DNA of 64,000 bases from Oscillospiraceae bacterium. GTDB lineage: Bacteria; Bacillota; Clostridia; Oscillospirales; Oscillospiraceae. Position numbers and translations under genes: made by a program. The notes below the pieces were generated by a model, which ran no database searches, had not been told where the DNA came from, and saw nothing but the letters and a program-made list of their open reading frames with translations. The number at the start of each line of letters is the position of its first letter. Position 1 is the stretch's first letter. Below, in pieces: positions 60,002 through 64,000 of this stretch. The stretch is from positions 1 through 64,000 of the forward strand of contig SVMA01000003.1 in assembly GCA_015067635.1 (NCBI GenBank), written 5' to 3'.

Positions 60002-61819
60002 TCACCACAGAAGATTTACATGATACTGCTCCAGCCAACTGTTGATTTGCAGTAAATGAGCTATGGTTTGCGGCCGGCGCATCAGCTGCCCGTACCATGG
60101 CCATGCGGGCTCCTCCAAAAGTAATTGCTGAACTTTTTCCCTTGCAACTAATGCAAACAGCGGAGCATTGGTCGTTTTTAACAAGTCCAGCATTCTGTCC
60201 CTGACCAGCGCGTAGTATTTGGGGTCCATGGTTTTCGGATAGGGACTTTTTTTCCGCCACAGGACCTTTTCCGGCAGGATTCCCTCCATAGCGGTGCGCA
60301 AAAGCCCCTTCTCCTTGTTTCGATAGTCCTTGAATGCCCAGGGTACACCGTATAGATACTGCGCAATCCGATGGTCGCAAAACGGCACACGGACCTCCAG
60401 ACCGGAATACATGCTCATACGGTCCTTTCGGTCCAAAAGCGTCTGCATAAACCATCGCAGGTTCAAATTTACCATCTGCTTCATTCGTTTCTCTTGGGCA
60501 GTACAATCCGGAAGAATATCACTTTCCGCGCAGGTTTTCTCATATTGAGCCCGCACAAAGTCCTCACCGTTGACTTTACTGCGCAAATCGGATGCCATCA
60601 TCTCCGTTCTGTACGCTGTGTTCTGTGCCCACGGGAATCCGTCCTGATTGCGCACCTCCGGGTCACGGTACCATGGATAGCCTCCGAAAATTTCATCCGC
60701 ACATTCTCCGGACAATGCAACTGTCACGTGTGGCTTTATCTTCCTGCAAAATGCCAGCAGGGAAAAATCCACATCCGCCATTCCCGGCAGATCACGGGCA
60801 AAGGTAGCATTGTCCAGCTCCGCTATAAGGTCCTCCGGTGACAGAATGCACCAGTGGTGCTCCGTGCGGAAAGTTTCTGCCATGAGACGAATATATTCTC
60901 CATCGGAATTCGGCTGAAATTTATTCGGCACAAAATACTTGTCGTTATCCACATAGTCCACCGAAAACGTTGGTAACTGCTTCCTGCCCATTTTCCTGGC
61001 GCAAATCGCTGTAATCAGGCTGGAATCCAATCCGCCTGACAAAAAAGCACCGATCGGCACATCCGACACAGTCTGCCGAAGCACGGAATCCAGTACCAGC
61101 ATACGCACATGCTCAGCGGTTTCCTGAAAGTTTTCTCTGTGTTCACGATCCGTCAGGTACCAATACCGCCATACGTTCAGCCGGCTGTTTTCATAAAAAG
61201 CGCATTCTCCCGGCTGTAATTCCCGGATTCCGCGAAATACGCCGCTTCCTGGTATTCTTCCCGGACCCAGCAACAGAATTTGTGCCGCCCCTTCCGCATC
61301 CAGTTCCGCAGGCACACAGGGATGTGCCAGAATCGTTTTCATTTCTGATGCAAACAGCAAGCCGCCGTTTCGCTCTGTAAAAAACAGCGGCTTGACACCC
61401 ATTCGGTCGCGCGCTAAAAACAGCCGCTTCCGTCCGGCCTCCCAAATCGCAAAAGCAAAAATTCCGTTGAGCTCTTCCAAACATGCTTCTCCCCACTGTG
61501 CATAGCAGTGAAGAAGCACCTCTGTATCCGAATTGCCTTCAAATTCATGTCCCAATTTGGAAAGGCGCTGACGAAGCTCCGGGGTATTGTAAAGCTCCCC
61601 GTTATATACGATCGTGTATTCCTCCTGCCCTGACCGCAGGGTCATAGGCTGACTGCCGCCCGAAGGATCGATAACTGCCAGCCTTGCATGCAAAAGCCAC
61701 CCGTCGTCAACAGAGCAGAATCCCGTAGCATCCGGTCCGCGCCGACTCATAGTTGCAAGCATTTTCCGACATACGGCATCCTCCGTCGGGATACCAAGGA
61801 TTCCGGCAATAGCACACAT
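60002..61819 (-). CDS. asnB: Asparagine synthase (glutamine-hydrolysing)
   Basis: Makes asparagine from aspartate, ATP and glutamine. The 605-residue protein starts MCAIAG, with Cys2 as the glutaminase nucleophile, has RGPDATG, the YNGELYN segment, and in the synthetase domain the PP-loop FLSGGLDSSLI (near 260) and SGECADEIFGGYPWY. The ATG at 61819 follows AAAGGAGG. It has its own terminator and is divergent from the 61.9-kb cluster. Confidence 0.95.
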   Translation of the reverse strand: MCAIAGILGIPTEDAVCRKMLATMSRRGPDATGFCSVDDGWLLHARLAVIDPSGGSQPMTLRSGQEEYTIVYNGELYNTPELRQRLSKLGHEFEGNSDTEVLLHCYAQWGEACLEELNGIFAFAIWEAGRKRLFLARDRMGVKPLFFTERNGGLLFASEMKTILAHPCVPAELDAEGAAQILLLGPGRIPGSGVFRGIRELQPGECAFYENSRLNVWRYWYLTDREHRENFQETAEHVRMLVLDSVLRQTVSDVPIGAFLSGGLDSSLITAICARKMGRKQLPTFSVDYVDNDKYFVPNKFQPNSDGEYIRLMAETFRTEHHWCILSPEDLIAELDNATFARDLPGMADVDFSLLAFCRKIKPHVTVALSGECADEIFGGYPWYRDPEVRNQDGFPWAQNTAYRTEMMASDLRSKVNGEDFVRAQYEKTCAESDILPDCTAQEKRMKQMVNLNLRWFMQTLLDRKDRMSMYSGLEVRVPFCDHRIAQYLYGVPWAFKDYRNKEKGLLRTAMEGILPEKVLWRKKSPYPKTMDPKYYALVRDRMLDLLKTTNAPLFALVAREKVQQLLLEEPAWPWYGQLMRRPQTIAHLLQINSWLEQYHVNLLW

Positions 61820-61873
61820 AAAATAGCCTCCTTTCATCAAAATCATCCTATGCAGTTTCACAAAAAATGGAAC

Positions 61874-61902
61874 GGATAAATGCCAAGGTTCCCCGCATAC
61901 TA
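61874..61902 (+). promoter_or_regulatory. Candidate SigG promoter of the 61.9-kb cluster
   Basis: GGATA (61874-61878), 17 bases, CATACTA (61896-61902): the -10 and the spacing equal those of the spoVAD promoter; the -35 has one mismatch. The -10 ends only 16 bases before the ATG at 61919, so the leader would be very short. Confidence 0.4.
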
Positions 61903-61918
61903 AAAACAGGTGATGAAA

Positions 61919-62347
61919 ATGAAAGACAGCAAAGATATTTTGTCATCCGTTCTGAAAACAACCCAAATGGGTCAGGTCGGAATCCGCAGTGTGGAAAAAG
62001 CCACCAACGGTGCACAGCTAAGAAAAGCACTCAAATCCCAACTCAGCGAGTACAACCAAATTGAGCAGGAGGCCTACGATCTGGCAAAGGAACGCGGCTG
62101 GGAATTAAGTGAACTGAATCCTATGGCCCGATCCATGGCGGATATAGCTGCACGCAGTAAGCTGATGTATAACAAAAATGACTCTCGCATCGCCGAAATG
62201 ATGGTGCAGGGAAACACCCGGGGTGTGATCAAAAGCTTGAAAAATCTCCACCGTTATCATCAGAACGACGGCAGTGTTACCGCCATTGCGCAGAAGCTGT
62301 TAAATTGTGAATATAATAACATCAAGCAGATGGAAGGATTCTTGTAG
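61919..62347 (+). CDS. Helical protein of unknown function, possibly sporulation-linked
   Basis: A 142-residue protein predicted to be nearly all helical, with an antiparallel bundle feel (SVLKTTQMGQVGIRSVEKA, LRKALKSQLSEYNQIEQEAYDLAKERG, IAEMMVQGNTRGVIKSLKNLHRY). The pattern of Glu/His/Gln resembles ferritin-like or DUF2383-type four-helix proteins of Clostridia, but I cannot assign a family. The ATG at 61919 follows AACAGG by eight bases; two in-frame starts just upstream lie too close. The possible SigG promoter and downstream SpoIID-like gene suggest a forespore role. Confidence 0.7.
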   Translation: MKDSKDILSSVLKTTQMGQVGIRSVEKATNGAQLRKALKSQLSEYNQIEQEAYDLAKERGWELSELNPMARSMADIAARSKLMYNKNDSRIAEMMVQGNTRGVIKSLKNLHRYHQNDGSVTAIAQKLLNCEYNNIKQMEGFL

Positions 62348-62349
62348 AA

Positions 62350-62390
62350 AAATTGCAGTTTGGCGACAACGCACCGCCAAGCTGCAATTT
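62350..62390 (+). terminator. Long hairpin between the helical-protein gene and the next
   Basis: AAATTGCAG with CTGCAATTT and GGCG with CGCC form about 16 base pairs in line. The following sequence (GCATTATC) is not a clear T-run, so it is only a possible terminator or attenuator. Confidence 0.42.
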
Positions 62391-62440
62391 GCATTATCGG
62401 GAACAAGTGGGTACTGCGGTGCATATAATAATGCGAATGT

Positions 62441-62839
62441 ATGAAAGGAGTGATTATTCTGCCAGCAACGGGATACATACAGGTCCACGCCTACACAAGC
62501 TATGCGCAAATCCCTTTGGAGAATGTATCTGTCAGCATCACTGCTGAAGACGGCACCGCCATCGCACTGCGTCTGACTGACAAAAACGGTTCCTTTGCTC
62601 CCGTCCCGATCCCGGTCCCTGACCGGGCTGAAAGCTTGACACCGGATGTATCGGAGCAGCCCTTCTCCACCGTAAATATCATTGCCCGTTTGAGAGATTA
62701 TGAACAGATTTTCGTGGATAACGTGCAGATTTTTGCGGATGTGATCACTGACCAGGAGCTTCAGATGATTCCCCTGTCTGAATTGCCGGAAAGCCGAAAT
62801 AAGTCTGAGGTGTTTAACACACCGCGGCAAAATCTGTAA
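62441..62839 (+). CDS. Small beta-rich protein upstream of the SpoIID-like gene
   Basis: A protein of up to 132 residues whose core ATGYIQVHAYTSYAQIPLENVSVSITAEDGT looks like a single carboxypeptidase-regulatory or transthyretin-like beta domain. I recall the same small gene next to SpoIID/peptidoglycan-binding proteins in Clostridia; function unknown. The start is unclear: ATG at 62441 has no ribosome binding site, while AAAGGAG at 62442-62448 points to a non-standard start, ATT at 62456 or CTG at 62459, giving (M)PATGYIQVH. It ends 12 bases before the next gene. Confidence 0.68.
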   Translation: MKGVIILPATGYIQVHAYTSYAQIPLENVSVSITAEDGTAIALRLTDKNGSFAPVPIPVPDRAESLTPDVSEQPFSTVNIIARLRDYEQIFVDNVQIFADVITDQELQMIPLSELPESRNKSEVFNTPRQNL

Positions 62840-62851
62840 AGGAGGATAACT

Positions 62852-64000
62852 ATGCCGCCTGTCGTTTTACCAGCTATCCCCCAACGCATTACCGTACATT
62901 TGGGTTCCCCTTCCTCTTATGCAGCCAATGTTACGGTTCCGTTTATCGACTATGTGAAAAATGTCGCCTCCAGCGAAATCTATCCCACCTGGGACGAAAG
63001 TGCCCTGCAAGCGAATATTCTCGCAATCGTGTCCTTTGCGCTGAATCGTGTTTATACAGAGTTTTATCGCAGCCGCGGCTATGATTTTGACATTACCAGC
63101 AGTACCGCCATTGACCAGGCCTTTGTCAACGGCCGCAGCTACTTTGATAACATTTCCCGCCTTGTGGATAATTTATTCAACGACTATCTGCGACGACCGG
63201 GATTTGTGGAACCACTGGCCGCGAAATTCTGCAACGGTACCACCGTAACCTGTGAAGGCTTAAGTCAATGGGGCAGTCAGAATCTCGCTGAGCAGGGGCT
63301 GTCATCCATTCAAATTCTTCGTAACTATTATGGCAATGTAGAAATTGTCAACAACGCCCCCATTCGAGGAATTACCTCCTCTTATCCGGGAACGCCCCTG
63401 CGACGAGGAAGCTCCGGACCGGCCGTGGTGGTGGTTCAGGTGGAGCTGAACCGCATTTCGCAAAATTACCCGTCCATTCCAAAGCTCGCAAATGTGGATG
63501 GAATTTTTGGAAGCCGCACAGAAGCTGCTGTGCGCAGATTTCAGGAGATCTTCAATCTTACACCGGACGGCATTGTAGGCAAAGCAACCTGGTATGCCTT
63601 GGTTCGCCTGTACACCGCTGTGACAAATTTATCCGAATTGCGCAGTCAGGGACAGCAGTTTTATTCCATTAACTGGGAGTATCCCGATCCCATTCAGGAA
63701 GGGGATTCCGGTGACAAGGTGCGCCACTTACAGTACATGCTTTCCGTTCTGTCAGCCTATATTCAGAACATCCCCTCCGTAGCTGTGGACGGAATATTCG
63801 GTCCAGCCACCCGGGATACCGTAGTTGCCGCCCAACGTTGGTTTGGTCTGCCGGAAACCGGACAGGTGGATGACCGTACATGGGATGAGATTTACGATCA
63901 ATTTGCGGGGATTGAGAACACCAGTCTACGGGACGGTGAGGTATTCCCCGCCATTCGTCCAACCGCCGCAGCACAATCCGCAATGGCAGTTATGGCGGGC
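62852..64000 (+). CDS. SpoIID-like and peptidoglycan-binding domain protein (partial, runs off the window)
   Basis: The frame opens at ATG 62852 (AAAGGAGG, seven bases before) and is still open at the window end after 383 codons. An N-terminal region (about 1-170) has the SpoIID/LytB-like pattern (IPFIDYVKNVASSEIYPTW...ESALQANILAIVSFALNRVY, then GLSQWGSQNLAEQG), and two PG_binding_1 modules follow: LRRGSSGPAVVVVQVELN...DGIFGSRTEAAVRRFQ (about 185-252) and IQEGDSGDKVRHLQYML...DGIFGPATRDTVVAAQ (about 285-350). SpoIID proteins are lytic transglycosylases on denuded glycans during engulfment; a role in spore wall or cortex is likely. No signal peptide is seen. Confidence 0.85.
   Translation, partial: MPPVVLPAIPQRITVHLGSPSSYAANVTVPFIDYVKNVASSEIYPTWDESALQANILAIVSFALNRVYTEFYRSRGYDFDITSSTAIDQAFVNGRSYFDNISRLVDNLFNDYLRRPGFVEPLAAKFCNGTTVTCEGLSQWGSQNLAEQGLSSIQILRNYYGNVEIVNNAPIRGITSSYPGTPLRRGSSGPAVVVVQVELNRISQNYPSIPKLANVDGIFGSRTEAAVRRFQEIFNLTPDGIVGKATWYALVRLYTAVTNLSELRSQGQQFYSINWEYPDPIQEGDSGDKVRHLQYMLSVLSAYIQNIPSVAVDGIFGPATRDTVVAAQRWFGLPETGQVDDRTWDEIYDQFAGIENTSLRDGEVFPAIRPTAAAQSAMAVMAG

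Overview
The window reads as a chromosomal segment of a spore-forming, anaerobic Clostridia-class Firmicute, most likely of the Oscillospirales/Oscillospiraceae. The evidence is a complete spoIIIA operon (spoIIIAA to spoIIIAH), spoIIR, spoIIID, spoVAD/spoVAE and a SPOCS-LysM protein, together with PolC, an Asp23-nusB-xseAB-ispA operon, an FHA-FtsW protein paired with a penicillin-binding protein, and very regular SigA-type promoters (often TTGCAA, 17 bp, TATAAT). Placement below class level is inference from gene content and order. There is no prophage, CRISPR array, intact insertion sequence or secondary-metabolite cluster.

Layout. 1-806: rplA and its terminator. 805-5278 (minus): asp23-like, nusB, tsaD-like, xseA, xseB, ispA and a small membrane protein behind one strong promoter. 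5286-9849 (minus): the spoIIIA operon with a SigE-like promoter. 9853-20418 (minus): pyrH-frr-uppS-cdsA-dxr-rseP-ispG-polC, joining UMP supply, ribosome recycling, lipid and isoprenoid synthesis and replication. 20583-22362: glnS. 22363-24515 (minus): two COG0523/CobW-type GTPases, one His-rich and one fused to a DUF1980-like domain. 24588-31078 (minus): SPOCS-LysM protein, small Cys-rich protein, PBP, FHA-FtsW, frameshifted nfo, lipoprotein. 31106-34180: DUF1294 protein and two flavoproteins. 34245-36968: ylmH-DUF896, then spoVAD-spoVAE and an Asn/Gln repeat microprotein. 36977-45428 (minus): addA, addB, spoIIR, ispE. 45498-50526: DUF378 protein, a palindromic MITE-like repeat, then a divergent pair of membrane proteins (zinc-ribbon/Ig-like and pseudokinase/fibronectin-like). 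50524-55546: AI-2E-type transporter, spoIIID, a 52-aa conserved protein, rlmH, nucleoside kinase, rsmE. 55577-56894: tRNA-Ser(UGA), a palindromic element whose ends resemble a tRNA 3' end, an AT-rich lipoprotein gene and an array of mini-hairpins; this is the one clearly accessory stretch. 56912-61819 (minus): Gfo/Idh oxidoreductase, branching enzyme, asparagine synthase. 61874-64000: a probable sporulation-linked cluster ending in a SpoIID/peptidoglycan-binding protein cut by the window edge.

The most interesting points are: a SigF-type spoIIR promoter whose -10 element forms one arm of the upstream ispE terminator; an nfo gene split at a U UUU UUA slippery heptamer in the exact phase for -1 frameshifting; the tRNA-mimicking palindrome and mini-hairpin array around 55.7-56.8 kb; the GTPase-DUF1980 fusion; a 37-residue Asn/Gln repeat protein behind the spoVA genes; and a pseudokinase with extracellular fibronectin-like repeats. 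Promoters for several sporulation sigma factors can be read directly (SigE at spoIIIAA, spoIIID and the SPOCS gene; SigF at spoIIR; SigG at spoVAD and possibly at 61.87 kb).
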